Below the pieces are notes generated by a model. That model was not told the DNA's origin, searched no databases, and saw only the letters and a program-made list of their open reading frames with translations. Source: Wolinella sp052170135 (GTDB lineage: Bacteria; Campylobacterota; Campylobacteria; Campylobacterales; Helicobacteraceae). From it: a stretch of DNA of 64,000 bases. The stretch is from positions 1-64,000 of the forward strand of contig JBQNBC010000005.1 in the NCBI GenBank assembly GCA_052170135.1, given 5' to 3'. The position numbers and the translations under genes are program-made. Shown here piece after piece: positions 51,028 to 60,504 of the stretch. The number at the start of each line of letters is the position of its first letter. Position 1 is the first letter of the stretch.

Positions 51028-51821
51028 TATTTCGCCTCCTTGGTGCCTATTGTATCTGCATAGCGCACCTTCTGTCCCTCTTTTAGACTTAGATTCCAGC
51101 CTTTATGGATTACGACTACAGTCGAGCCCATTTTAAAGTGCCCAATCTCCTGCCCTTTTTTAAGCAAAATGGGATTCTCATAACGATATATCGCATCGCC
51201 ATGCTTTGCATTTGTATCGATTCTTGGCTCAAAGTTTATTACCATTTTTCCGACATTAAGTGCGCCAACCGCGACAAAGTAGAGAATATCACCGCTAAAG
51301 TCGACACACTTCAGCACAACACGCTCATTTCTGACAAAAAGTCTCTTATTGCGCTTTAGAGATGGGAGATTCACCGGTAGTAGCTCGCCACTAAAATATC
51401 TAACCTCAATCACATGCAAATCACAAGGCGCATGATAGCGATGATAATCACGTGGTGAGAGATAGAGATTTAAATATGAATAAGAATCCAAAATCGCATC
51501 CTCACCAAGCAACTCTCCTAGCTCATACTCCATGCCCTTAATCTGCAACACACGCCCATCTATAGCATCTCCATGCGCCATAACTAAAGAATCGCAAGGT
51601 GAAATCATGCTAGTCTCTTCTTTGTTGAACTCTCGATCACGAATGAGACTACGAGTAAAAAGCGCATTAAGAGTCTCATAAGAATCTATCGTATCAAACT
51701 CACTTAAATCGATAGAAAATAAGCGCACATACATCGCATTTATCACACGCTGAATATCCCTCGGGAATCTGTGGCTCGCCACCACCCCAAAAGCTCGTGA
51801 AACTCTATTGCTAAAATTCAT
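51027..51821 (-). CDS. psd: Phosphatidylserine decarboxylase
   Basis: Makes phosphatidylethanolamine; a membrane-associated pyruvoyl enzyme of 264 aa. The N-terminal half has FTRSLI and ISPCDSLVMAHG. YLSPRDYHRYHAPCD gives the conserved His pair. The self-cleavage motif MGSTVV (Gly-Ser bond) is near residue 230. I start at ATG 51821, because AAGGAG is 6 bases upstream. It overlaps bpt by 11 bases. Confidence 0.95.
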   Translation of the reverse strand: MNFSNRVSRAFGVVASHRFPRDIQRVINAMYVRLFSIDLSEFDTIDSYETLNALFTRSLIRDREFNKEETSMISPCDSLVMAHGDAIDGRVLQIKGMEYELGELLGEDAILDSYSYLNLYLSPRDYHRYHAPCDLHVIEVRYFSGELLPVNLPSLKRNKRLFVRNERVVLKCVDFSGDILYFVAVGALNVGKMVINFEPRIDTNAKHGDAIYRYENPILLKKGQEIGHFKMGSTVVVIHKGWNLSLKEGQKVRYADTIGTKEAK

Positions 51822-52554
51822 CAATTTCTCCTTGTGGTAGCCAAATTGGCTCTTCGTACAAATCTGGCTCATTTGTCAAAATCTCATAAGGCGCAAATCG
51901 CTCCTTGTAACCCATGCTATGATGCCCTCTAATCCAATATCCAGGATAAAAGTAACCAATCCCCATGCTCTTTGCTAGCTCAAACTGCTTAAGTATAGAG
52001 TAGATTCCTAACGAATAGTCGCTAAACGTATGATCGTAAAAACAATATACTGCCGAAATAGAACTACCCAAAATATCAACAAGTGCAACACACACTAACT
52101 GCCCATCTATATAATAGGCGAACTCATACCCAAACTCCTCCGCCCCATCAACAAACATATCAAAATAGCTCTCAGCCGAAATCCGTGTATATTCCCACCC
52201 CTTTTTCTCACTCATGACACGATGATAGCGGTCGTATAGCTCCAAGTGCGCCTCGCTAACCATTGGTCGTTGCACCACTAGTGCCGTATTTCTATTTTTC
52301 GCCAGCACTCGTTTAAAGCTACGCGATAAAACATGAGAATCGACAGCCTTTCGCACAGAAATACACTCCCTGCAAGCCTTGCAAATAGGTACAAAAAAGT
52401 ATCGCCCAAATCTACGCCACCCACGCTCTAAAAGAATCTGATACAGACCATTTGAGCAGTTCTGCACATGAAAATAACGAAACAGCGAGTGCCTATCGCC
52501 AAGATAGCTACATGGCTTCTCGCGAGGTATGAATTCAATGATATTTTCCTGCAT
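51811..52554 (-). CDS. bpt: Aspartate/glutamate leucyltransferase (Bpt)
   Basis: Transfers Leu to N-terminal acidic residues, marking proteins for ClpAP (N-degron route). The 247 aa protein has PCSYLGDRHSLFRYFHV, the CxxC segment PICKACRECISVR, and the GNAT-like C-terminal half with SAVYCFYDHTFSDYSLGIYS and GYWIRGHHSMGYK. It lies in the run bpt-psd-nadA with overlapping ends. Confidence 0.93.
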   Translation of the reverse strand: MQENIIEFIPREKPCSYLGDRHSLFRYFHVQNCSNGLYQILLERGWRRFGRYFFVPICKACRECISVRKAVDSHVLSRSFKRVLAKNRNTALVVQRPMVSEAHLELYDRYHRVMSEKKGWEYTRISAESYFDMFVDGAEEFGYEFAYYIDGQLVCVALVDILGSSISAVYCFYDHTFSDYSLGIYSILKQFELAKSMGIGYFYPGYWIRGHHSMGYKERFAPYEILTNEPDLYEEPIWLPQGEIDEF

Positions 52555-52575
52555 TTGGGCATTCTATCCTAAAAG

Positions 52576-53769
52576 CTAAGATTTTTTATAAACGAGAAAT
52601 TCACGCTTAGAATCGACCACTTTTTTGAGATAACGACGAGTCTCATCGTATGGCAGATTCTTACGCAGGAGCGTATATATCTCGCTCGGGGCCTTTGCAT
52701 TTATTTTAGAAAATGCCCGATTCTTATCTTTATCAAAGCTCCTAAGCACATTCCCGCTCCCTGTATTATAAGCAGCGATAACACAATATTCACGACTTTG
52801 CGGATTTTTCACATCACCTAGATAGCGTGTATTTAAAATCTTAAGATAACTCGTGCCATAGCGAATATTCGTCTCTGGGTCAAAAAGCATGGCACGCGTT
52901 GGTACCCCATCTTTTCCATGGATTTCATTGTATGCATCGCGTCCTGCACTGCTTGGTACTACCTGCATAAGCCCATAAGCGGGGACCGAACTAACAGCAT
53001 ATGGATTAAAGCTGCTTTCGCTTTTAATGATAGCAAGCACCATAGCTTCACTTAGATTATTCGCACGCGCATATTTTCGCACGAGTACACCATATTTCGC
53101 GCTTTTAACATTCTCATAGTCGCGCACCATAGGGAATCGCACATACCGCACGACTGCACCATTTTTTGCCTTGCGGCTTTTTAGAGCATTTTTGACCAGA
53201 TACTCTGCATATCTCTTAGCTCGCCACTGACCAATGACCACTTTTTGTTCATTGTCTTTTACTAGATCAGCCAAATATGGTCTACCACTAAGCTCTATAT
53301 CACTCGCTGAATAAAGGTCGATTCCTTGCGGATTCTCAGGGGTTAGAAGTGTCGTTATTATCGCTTTTTTCAAAGATTGAAGTGGGGCATGAGAATCAAG
53401 TGTCTCTACAAGCACATAGCCACGCTCAAAATCAACTTCTGCACGACTTTTATAGCTATCGGTGTATTTGACATAGACTTTTTTACTCGCACTCTTCTTT
53501 TCGCCCTCACCCCATCGCTTGCCAACCTCACTCAAAAATGCAGAAAGTAGCTTATCAAAACTTAGATTCGCATTTTTCAAGTCGCTCGAAAGCTTTGCTG
53601 GGTCATTCTTGTATTGTGTAACTTTTTGCTTTGCTAGTTGCTTTGTTGCCTCTTTTTGATTCTTCGATAATGTTGCTTTTACGATGTTTTGATAATCACT
53701 CATCGAACAACCACTAAAAAACAGTAAAACAGCCAACAAAATAAAAAATCTCGCATGCAAATTATGCAT
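52576..53769 (-). CDS. MltC-like lytic murein transglycosylase (lipoprotein)
   Basis: Cuts peptidoglycan glycan strands from the outer membrane. With the ATG at 53769 it has 397 aa, a lipoprotein leader (FILLAVLLFFSGCS, Cys lipidated), a DUF3393-like N-terminal domain, then a goose-type SLT domain. The catalytic Glu is in IIKSESSFNPYAVSSVPAYG, followed by GLMQVVPSSAGRD and IAAYNTGSGNVLRSF. The open frame extends to 53913, but those residues do not look like a signal. Neither start has a clear ribosome binding site, so the start is uncertain. Confidence 0.88.
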   Translation of the reverse strand: MHNLHARFFILLAVLLFFSGCSMSDYQNIVKATLSKNQKEATKQLAKQKVTQYKNDPAKLSSDLKNANLSFDKLLSAFLSEVGKRWGEGEKKSASKKVYVKYTDSYKSRAEVDFERGYVLVETLDSHAPLQSLKKAIITTLLTPENPQGIDLYSASDIELSGRPYLADLVKDNEQKVVIGQWRAKRYAEYLVKNALKSRKAKNGAVVRYVRFPMVRDYENVKSAKYGVLVRKYARANNLSEAMVLAIIKSESSFNPYAVSSVPAYGLMQVVPSSAGRDAYNEIHGKDGVPTRAMLFDPETNIRYGTSYLKILNTRYLGDVKNPQSREYCVIAAYNTGSGNVLRSFDKDKNRAFSKINAKAPSEIYTLLRKNLPYDETRRYLKKVVDSKREFLVYKKS

Positions 53770-53942
53770 GTCATGGGATTTATGGCTGGATTCTTCAGTG
53801 TATACAGATGTTTTGTGTGTAGTTTGTAAAGTATTAATTTTTAAAAATCGTGAGAATCCCAAAGTGCGCCACGCACAAAGGGAAAATCTCAAAAGGTATT
53901 CAAATAGTCTCATAATGGCTTCAAAGCCTAAAGCTGTGACAC

Positions 53943-54494
53943 TCAGTCTATCGCTAGCATCGCGCGTGCAATCTCATCACGCTTCTCTTTGCCAAACAAC
54001 CATTCAACAATCGCAAAGCTAAATAAAAGTGCAGTGGCTGGACCACGAGAAGTTATAATATTGCCAGATACTACAACACTCTCTTTTGTATATACCCCAG
54101 AATGTATCTGCTCCTCAATGCTAGGATAGCACGTATATTTACACTCCAAAATACCAGCTTTGCTAAGAGCAAGAGGTGCAGCGCAGATGGCTGCCACCAA
54201 TCTTTGACGTGTATGCAAATCGCGTATCATCATCTGCACCAGATCGTGACTAGCAAGCGCCAAAGTGCCATTCCAGCCACCAGGAAGGACAATGCCATCA
54301 ATATTCTGCGATTTTATTAACTCCATCTTCGTATCTGGTCGTATATAGATTCCACCTTGCGATTCTACTAGCTCGGTAGAATTAAGCCCAGCTACAACCA
54401 CACGCACACCAGCGCGACGTAATATGTCTATTACACTAATAGCCTCAATATCTTCAAAGCCATTCGCCAGTGGAACTACAACCACTTTTTGCAC
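53943..54494 (-). CDS. DJ-1/PfpI family protein
   Basis: A 183 aa single-domain protein of the DJ-1/YajL group. It starts VVVPLANGFEDIEAISVIDILRRAG-like and has the nucleophile elbow AAICAAPLAL with the active Cys near residue 105. A Glu in FEDIE is the usual partner. Roles in this group include glyoxalase, deglycase-like or chaperone activity; which applies is unknown. It starts on the base where the efp stop begins. Confidence 0.9.
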   Translation of the reverse strand: MQKVVVVPLANGFEDIEAISVIDILRRAGVRVVVAGLNSTELVESQGGIYIRPDTKMELIKSQNIDGIVLPGGWNGTLALASHDLVQMMIRDLHTRQRLVAAICAAPLALSKAGILECKYTCYPSIEEQIHSGVYTKESVVVSGNIITSRGPATALLFSFAIVEWLFGKEKRDEIARAMLAID

Positions 54495-55057
54495 TACTTG
54501 ACCTTTTCGATATATTCGCCAAGCTCAGTATTTACGCGAACCACATCACCCTCAAGCACATGGTAAGGAATCTGAATAACTGCACCAGTCTCCAGTGTCG
54601 CTGGCTTGCGGCTTCCGCTTGATGTATCGCCCTTGAAGTTTGGTGGAGTTTCTACTATTTTTAACTCTACTACTTGTGGCACATCTACCGAGATAGCCTT
54701 GTGATTATGGAAAAGAATCGACACAGTCATACCATCAATCATCCACTTTGATACTTCGCCCACCTGCTCATCGCTAAGGGCTATTTGTTCATAGCTCTCG
54801 ACATCCATAAATTGAAAATGATCGCCATCGTGATAGAGGTATTGCATGCTCTTTTCTTGCAAGTTTGGCTCTTCGCACTTATCACCCGCATGAAATGTCT
54901 TCTCAAGGACTCGTCCATCTAAAAACGACTTCATCTTCACACGCACAAATGCCGCACCTTTGCCTGGCTTGACATGCTGATACTCTGTAATCTTATATGG
55001 AACGCCCTCTAGCTCAACCTTCAGCCCCTTCTTCAAATCACTCATTGAATACGCCAT
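54494..55057 (-). CDS. efp: Elongation factor P
   Basis: Relieves ribosome stalling at polyproline. The 187 aa protein has three beta-barrel domains. The tip lysine is Lys33 in HVKPGKGAAFVRVK, and VELKIVETPPNFKGDT leads to the C-terminal OB domain GAVIQIPYHVLEGD. AAGGAG is 5 bases before the ATG. Confidence 0.97.
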   Translation of the reverse strand: MAYSMSDLKKGLKVELEGVPYKITEYQHVKPGKGAAFVRVKMKSFLDGRVLEKTFHAGDKCEEPNLQEKSMQYLYHDGDHFQFMDVESYEQIALSDEQVGEVSKWMIDGMTVSILFHNHKAISVDVPQVVELKIVETPPNFKGDTSSGSRKPATLETGAVIQIPYHVLEGDVVRVNTELGEYIEKVK

Positions 55058-55095
55058 TCATTCTCCTTAAGTTAAAGTTAGATTCTTAAAAAAAT

Positions 55096-56019
55096 TTATA
55101 TTTTTCCAGCGCTACCGAGAATCTGCATCCTCTCGACCATCACTTGCTTCATAGCTTTCATTGCTGGAGAGAAAAACTTTCGCAAGTCAAACTGCGTATT
55201 ATCCTCATTTGCAACCTTGCGCACCTCCGCCATAAATGCGATTCTTAAGTCTGTATCAGTATTTACTTTGTTAATTCCACCTTTTACCGCCTCTTGCAAA
55301 AACTCAAAAGGCACACCCTTGCTACCTTTTAAATCACCGCCAGTAGAGAGAAAAGAATCCTTAACATAATCAGGGATAGCACTCGCACCGTGCAAAACAA
55401 GAGGGATATCCGTCCGTCGCTTAACCTCCTCTAATCGCACAAAATCAAGCTTTGGCTCGCCCTTAAATTTAAACGCACCATGACTCGTACCAATGGCAGG
55501 CGCAAGGTAATCAACGCCACTCTCTTTAACAAATCGCTCCGCTTCATCTGGATTTATCAACACAGCATCTTTCTCATCGACACTGATGTTATCTTCGATT
55601 CCCATTAGCCGTCCTAGCTCCGCCTCGACACCCACGCCACACGCATGCGCTACTTCGACTACGCGCTTTGTTTCGTGTAGATTCTCCTCAAAACTATGAT
55701 GGCTTGCATCAATCATAACAGATGTAAAGCCCGCGCGAATCGCCTTTACGCATGATTCATACGTTGTGCCATGATCTAGGTGTAGTGCAACTGGAATGTG
55801 CGGATGGCGCGCGGCAAGCAAGCGCACAAGACCAACCGCCACATCAGCACCCATGTACTTTATCGCACCCTCACTAGCCTGCACGATAATAGGCGAGCTA
55901 GCCTCACTTGCTGCCTCAAAAATCGCACTCAGCATTTCAAAGTTGACAAAGTTAAACGCACCCACACCATAGCCCTCTTTATGGGCCTTCTGCATTATTT
56001 CGATTCCGCTTGTTAGCAT
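55096..56019 (-). CDS. fba: Fructose-bisphosphate aldolase, class II
   Basis: Zinc-dependent aldolase of gluconeogenesis/glycolysis, 307 aa. Zinc ligands lie in ALHLDHGTT and in later HGAFKF and LHGASA segments. SVMIDASHHSFEENL and GVGVEAELGRLMG are family blocks. It follows the Peb4-type isomerase gene by 6 bases, the same order as Cj0596-Cj0597. Confidence 0.96.
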   Translation of the reverse strand: MLTSGIEIMQKAHKEGYGVGAFNFVNFEMLSAIFEAASEASSPIIVQASEGAIKYMGADVAVGLVRLLAARHPHIPVALHLDHGTTYESCVKAIRAGFTSVMIDASHHSFEENLHETKRVVEVAHACGVGVEAELGRLMGIEDNISVDEKDAVLINPDEAERFVKESGVDYLAPAIGTSHGAFKFKGEPKLDFVRLEEVKRRTDIPLVLHGASAIPDYVKDSFLSTGGDLKGSKGVPFEFLQEAVKGGINKVNTDTDLRIAFMAEVRKVANEDNTQFDLRKFFSPAMKAMKQVMVERMQILGSAGKI

Positions 56020-56025
56020 GTCTTA

Positions 56026-56853
56026 CTACTTGATTGTAACTTGCGCTTTTTCGCGTAGCTTTTTGGCTATAGTAGATACACTGTCGCGAAATTTTTGGAT
56101 TTTTAGATTCTGTTCAATTGTCTGTTTGACATCTTCAAATGGAAGAACAGATTGAGCTTTCTTGTCATCAGAGAAAATCACATGATAACCAAATTGTGTT
56201 TTGACAGGCGTTTTTGTATACGAGCCTTTGTTTAGTCCAAATGCTGCAGTGGCAAACTCAGGTACCATCTGCTCCTTGCTAAAGTAGCCCAAATCACCAC
56301 CATTTTGCGCACCTGGATCTTTAGATTTGCTCTTTGCTAGTTCACTAAATTTATCACTAGCCTTTGCACCTGCCTTGCCAAGCTCTGCAATTATATCTTT
56401 AGCCTCTTTTTCACTATCCACTAGGATGTGGCGTGCCCTAACACTCTCTGGCTGGACGAATTTTTCCTTATTTTGGTCGTAGAATCCACGCACATCACCT
56501 TCTGACACCTTTGTATTATTCATCTGCTGGCGCATCCACACTTCAAGCGTCAAATCTTCTTTTGCATCCTCTAGTGCAGATTTAAACTCAGATGAGTTCT
56601 GAATTCCTTCGCTCTTTGCCTGCTTAATTAAAAGCTTGCGCTCTACCGCCTGCTCTACCACACGCTTTTGTATATCCTCTGGTAGCTGCTCATATGTTGC
56701 CCCAGGCATTGCTCGTAGTAAAATTGCGATATCCGCATCATTTACCTCTTCACCATCTACTGTGGCAAACGTCTTCGCACTCAAAGAGATCCCGCTCACT
56801 AGCAACATCGCCGCTACACTACTAATCAGACTTTTTTTCATCATTTTCTCCAT
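56026..56853 (-). CDS. Peb4-type periplasmic peptidyl-prolyl isomerase
   Basis: SurA-like chaperone for outer membrane proteins, 275 aa. A signal peptide (about residues 5-25) is followed by a SurA-N domain. The parvulin domain (about 135-235) carries VRARHILVDSEKEAK, DPGAQNGGDLGYFSKEQMVPEF and TPVKTQFGYHVIF. Its homologues are C. jejuni Peb4/CBF2 and HP0175. It is transcribed with fba. Confidence 0.93.
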   Translation of the reverse strand: MEKMMKKSLISSVAAMLLVSGISLSAKTFATVDGEEVNDADIAILLRAMPGATYEQLPEDIQKRVVEQAVERKLLIKQAKSEGIQNSSEFKSALEDAKEDLTLEVWMRQQMNNTKVSEGDVRGFYDQNKEKFVQPESVRARHILVDSEKEAKDIIAELGKAGAKASDKFSELAKSKSKDPGAQNGGDLGYFSKEQMVPEFATAAFGLNKGSYTKTPVKTQFGYHVIFSDDKKAQSVLPFEDVKQTIEQNLKIQKFRDSVSTIAKKLREKAQVTIK

Positions 56854-56924
56854 TTCATTGTATTTTAGAATTGATAACGTTATTGTAATACAATGCGACT
56901 TAAATACGATAAACAGGAGCTTTG

Positions 56925-57428
56925 ATGTTTCAGCCAGCTTTTAGTGATGAAGAGAGGGGTTTCATCTCTGCTTACGTCCAATCTTCAGATTCTTACTATC
57001 AGGAGGCATTTACTCGATTTCGCCTCTCTGGTGGCTTTACATGGCAGTGGTCATGGTGGGCATTTTTTGGCGGACCACTATACCTTCTCTATCGAAAGCT
57101 CTATTTAGAAGCGATACTCCTATTTATGGCTGGACTGATATTGCACTCAGTTTTGCCATTTTTTGGCTCGCTTGCGTATCTTGTGATTCGCGGTGGAGTT
57201 TTGCCATATTTTGTCTATCTTAGATTCTTAAAGACAATGCAATACGCAAGGAATCTAACCCCGGATATCACAGATCAAGAACAGTACATTCGACTAAATG
57301 GTGGCACTAGCGGAACTGTGCTAGCTTTAGGATTGCTTGTATATGCGATTCTTTGGCTTGGGGTCATTCTAGCACTTGGAGTTAGCCTCGCATCATTTTT
57401 GCTGATTTTAGGAATAGCGCATGGTTGA
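56925..57428 (+). CDS. DUF2628-like membrane protein
   Basis: A 167 aa protein. The N-terminal soluble part contains FRLSGGFTWQWSWWAFFGGP, followed by three or four hydrophobic helices. The Trp-rich W-x-x-FFGG-x-YLLYRK pattern is typical of DUF2628. AGGAG before the ATG at 56925 decides the start. Function unknown. It overlaps the next gene by 8 bases. Confidence 0.75.
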   Translation: MFQPAFSDEERGFISAYVQSSDSYYQEAFTRFRLSGGFTWQWSWWAFFGGPLYLLYRKLYLEAILLFMAGLILHSVLPFFGSLAYLVIRGGVLPYFVYLRFLKTMQYARNLTPDITDQEQYIRLNGGTSGTVLALGLLVYAILWLGVILALGVSLASFLLILGIAHG

Positions 57429-58146
57429 AATCTACAAGAAAGCCCTAAAAGATGCACAAAGCCATCAAATGCTCTCTCTACTTTTTCTGCCACTCATTGC
57501 TGGGATTTTAGTTGCCTACTTTAGCTTTGATTACATTGGGGGCTCACTCATAACATGGCTAGAATCACTGGTAGAGAAGCAAAATTTCCATGAATGGATT
57601 GCATCGATTCTCCATGTAATAATAGATATATTAACGATTCTTGGTGCGACAATTTGGCTTGTACTTGTTGTTGTTATTTTGCAGCTATTTATGGGAGTTT
57701 TCTACGCGCCTTTTGTCGTCTCATACGTCCACAAACACTACTTTAACGAACTTGTGATACCAAACGAGGAATCGACTCTAGACTCGCTGTTGGAATTTGC
57801 AAAGCTTTTTGGCAAATTCCTCCTTTTGCTTTTTGTCTGCTTGCCACTACTTTTTATCCCTATAGTAGGTGCTATTGCATGGATACTGCTCTTTTTCTGG
57901 TTTTTTTCGCGTTCTATGATGCTTGATGTTGCTGGTGCAATTTTTACCAAAAACGAGAGAATTGAGCTAGAGGTTCTGGAATACTGGGAGCTTAAAAAAT
58001 TTATGGCAGGAATATATTTGATGGGACTTATACCGTTTGCAAACCTCTTTATTCCCGTATTTCAGATTCTCTGCCTAAGTCACTTTTTGCTCGAAAAACG
58101 ACAAAAGCTACTTGCCAAGGCAAAATCTACCAAACATCACATCTAA
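57421..58146 (+). CDS. EI24-domain (CysZ-like) membrane protein
   Basis: A 241 aa membrane protein with about four to six hydrophobic segments and the EI24 pattern: an N-terminal AYFSFDYIGG region, QLFMGVFYAPFVVSYVH in the middle, and the tail NLFIPVFQILCLSHFLLE. CysZ members move sulfate, but this branch is not characterised. The last 39 bases overlap the 3' end of mnmE on the other strand. Confidence 0.8.
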   Translation: MVEIYKKALKDAQSHQMLSLLFLPLIAGILVAYFSFDYIGGSLITWLESLVEKQNFHEWIASILHVIIDILTILGATIWLVLVVVILQLFMGVFYAPFVVSYVHKHYFNELVIPNEESTLDSLLEFAKLFGKFLLLLFVCLPLLFIPIVGAIAWILLFFWFFSRSMMLDVAGAIFTKNERIELEVLEYWELKKFMAGIYLMGLIPFANLFIPVFQILCLSHFLLEKRQKLLAKAKSTKHHI

Positions 58147-59457
58147 AAGCTCGCCACTCTCATAAGGGCGAGTGATAGCCACAAGAGAATCTATCGCCTC
58201 GTGAATATGATAGGCAAATAGCTCTAACATGCCATCTTTAAGCCTCACCCTAGCCTCTTTTAATGCGCATATTGCCCCTCGAATAGAATCAAGCTGTCGC
58301 TCGCTAGTCAAAACCACCTCTTCACCCCCTTCATCGCCCTCAAGCAACCCCTCAAGCGTCCTAAAAAGCTCACCAAGCTCACCAAGTTTAGCTGAGACAA
58401 AGTGATGAGGATAGCTCTCTAGCTCGATATCGTGGAGTTTCCTCCCTAGATCACTTTTATTAAAAATCACGACGATCCTCTTGTGTTTTGCCTCTTTGAG
58501 CAACAGCTCCTTTATGCGTAAATCATCACTCCCAAGCTCTCTGCTAGAATCAAAAATCGCTAGCACCACATCACTATCTTTAACCGCACCTAATGCACGC
58601 TCAACACCAATCATCTCAATAGCATCACTAGAATCACGAATACCGGCTGTATCAATGATTTTCACCAGATTATTACCAATACTTAGGCTCTCTTCAATCG
58701 TATCTCTAGTGGTGCCAGCCACATCGCTAACAATTGCGCGCTCGCTCATTAAAAGTGCATTTAAAAGCGAACTTTTACCAACATTTGGTCGCCCGATGAT
58801 TGCCATTTTATAGCCCTCTATCTCGCTAGAACGCCTAAGAGATGCATCCAAAATATGCTCAAAACGCATACTCAAAGAGGTAAGATTCTCCATTATTTGA
58901 TTCTCTAGATCTTCTGGTAAATCCTCCTCAGCATAGTCAATACTAACCTCAGTAAAAGCGAGAATCTCAATAAGCTTCTCACGCGCCTGCGACACATACT
59001 GTCCTAAACTTCCCTTTAGTTGACGCATAAGAATCTTATGAGCACTTGCACTTTTTAGTTCGATTAGCTTACCTATAGCCTCGGCTTGTGAGAGATCGAT
59101 TCTCCCATTTAAAAAAGCGCGATATGTGAACTCACCAGAACGAGCAATCTCTGCACCAAGCGCGATAACTTCATTTACGATCTGTCGTGCAATATACACT
59201 CCGCCATGACACTGTATTTCTACTACATCTTCAGCCGTGTAACTATGTGGCGCTTTAAAATAGAGGAGAATCGCCTCATCTAGCATCTCTCCATCACGCG
59301 AAAAAACTGTGGCAAGCGTAGCATGACGTGGTAAAAGTGCAGTGCGACGCGATAGGGAAAGTGCGATTCTTAACGCATTATCACCGCTTATCTTTACGAC
59401 TGATAACGCACCAGAGCCAGCAGGTGTCCCAAGCGCAACAATCGTCCTAGCACTCAT
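58108..59457 (-). CDS. mnmE: tRNA uridine-5-carboxymethylaminomethyl GTPase MnmE
   Basis: With MnmG, modifies U34 of certain tRNAs. The 449 aa protein has an N-terminal folate-binding domain, a helical domain, and an inserted G domain with GRPNVGKSSLLNAL near residue 218, DTAGIRDSSD and FNKSD. The C-terminal Cys motif is FCLGK, matching the FCIGK ending of the family. The start overlaps jag by 4 bases (ATGA). Confidence 0.97.
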   Translation of the reverse strand: MSARTIVALGTPAGSGALSVVKISGDNALRIALSLSRRTALLPRHATLATVFSRDGEMLDEAILLYFKAPHSYTAEDVVEIQCHGGVYIARQIVNEVIALGAEIARSGEFTYRAFLNGRIDLSQAEAIGKLIELKSASAHKILMRQLKGSLGQYVSQAREKLIEILAFTEVSIDYAEEDLPEDLENQIMENLTSLSMRFEHILDASLRRSSEIEGYKMAIIGRPNVGKSSLLNALLMSERAIVSDVAGTTRDTIEESLSIGNNLVKIIDTAGIRDSSDAIEMIGVERALGAVKDSDVVLAIFDSSRELGSDDLRIKELLLKEAKHKRIVVIFNKSDLGRKLHDIELESYPHHFVSAKLGELGELFRTLEGLLEGDEGGEEVVLTSERQLDSIRGAICALKEARVRLKDGMLELFAYHIHEAIDSLVAITRPYESGELLDVMFGRFCLGK

Positions 59458-60494
59458 GAACGATTAAAGTCATTTACGATGACATATCGCTCATTATCGC
59501 TATTTGTGCGAAATGAGACATACTTATCCGGGAAAGCCTCGCGTAGCTGTTTTAGTGCAATATGTGCTAAAACACCATCAAGAACGCGCGTCTGCCCTCG
59601 CCCGCTGCTCTTAATCCCCTCAATCACGCTAACAAGATAGCTTCGCACCATCTCTTCTTGGTTTTGTAAAAACTCGGCAATCTCAAGGCGAATCATAAGT
59701 CCATAGCGACCATTAACCCAGTTGAATAATAGATAAGAAAGTGCCTTATAGCGATACCCTTCTTTGCCTATTAGCAATGCGGAATCTTCACCCTTAAACT
59801 CAATAAACAAAGTGTTGTCATCATATGGACGCACATGGATGCGCTCAATTTTGAATGGCAAATGCGAAAATAGCTCATTAATCTCCTCTTCCACTTCAAA
59901 AGCAATAGCCTCAAGAGTGCTATCCTTTGGCTGAAAAAAGTTATCAACTATCAAAGAATCGGCACTCTTTGTGTTATTAAAAGTATTTGTCTCGATGCTT
60001 ATATCTAGGTTTTGTGCTACATCTTTTTGCATGCCTGACACGCATCCCCTGGCGCAAGCATATTCACGCGTATTTTTGGCGTGCGATTCTCCATGGCTTA
60101 AGTCTTGTCGTACGACATGGCGAGTTTCTTGACATAGATTCTCAAAGGTTTCTGACACACGAAGCTTTACAAAATCACGTCTAGTATCATGCTCTTTTGC
60201 CTGCTTTAAAGCCCTATTTTGAGTAGCTTCCAAATCATGATTTAATGTAGAAACTGCTCCTGTTGCATTTACAAACTTAGCTCCGCACTCTGAATTAGAT
60301 TCCTTGGCTGACAATGGATTGCTATCCATATTTAGCGCGACTGCAACTATCTGCGCACCCCTCTTTCCAAAGCCAAAGAATCCAGCTCTTGGATGTTTTA
60401 CAATCTCATAATCAACATTAGCTACTGAGCACTTAAGCTCTTTTGCAGCGATAATTAGAGCCTCCTCTATACTCTCTGCTTCGACCTTTATCAC
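59454..60494 (-). CDS. jag: Jag/KhpB-type RNA-binding protein
   Basis: A 346 aa protein. The N-terminal Jag domain (residues 1-55) has EALIIAAKELKCS and KHPRAGFFGFGKRGAQ. A linker of about 150 residues is poorly conserved-looking and has several cysteines. A KH domain (EFKGEDSALLIGKEGYRYKA) and an R3H domain (REAFPDKYVSFRTNSDN) follow. It binds RNA and is usually encoded with yidC. It sits 10 bases after yidC. Confidence 0.93.
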   Translation of the reverse strand: MIKVEAESIEEALIIAAKELKCSVANVDYEIVKHPRAGFFGFGKRGAQIVAVALNMDSNPLSAKESNSECGAKFVNATGAVSTLNHDLEATQNRALKQAKEHDTRRDFVKLRVSETFENLCQETRHVVRQDLSHGESHAKNTREYACARGCVSGMQKDVAQNLDISIETNTFNNTKSADSLIVDNFFQPKDSTLEAIAFEVEEEINELFSHLPFKIERIHVRPYDDNTLFIEFKGEDSALLIGKEGYRYKALSYLLFNWVNGRYGLMIRLEIAEFLQNQEEMVRSYLVSVIEGIKSSGRGQTRVLDGVLAHIALKQLREAFPDKYVSFRTNSDNERYVIVNDFNRS

Positions 60495-60504
60495 GTGTCG
60501 CCCC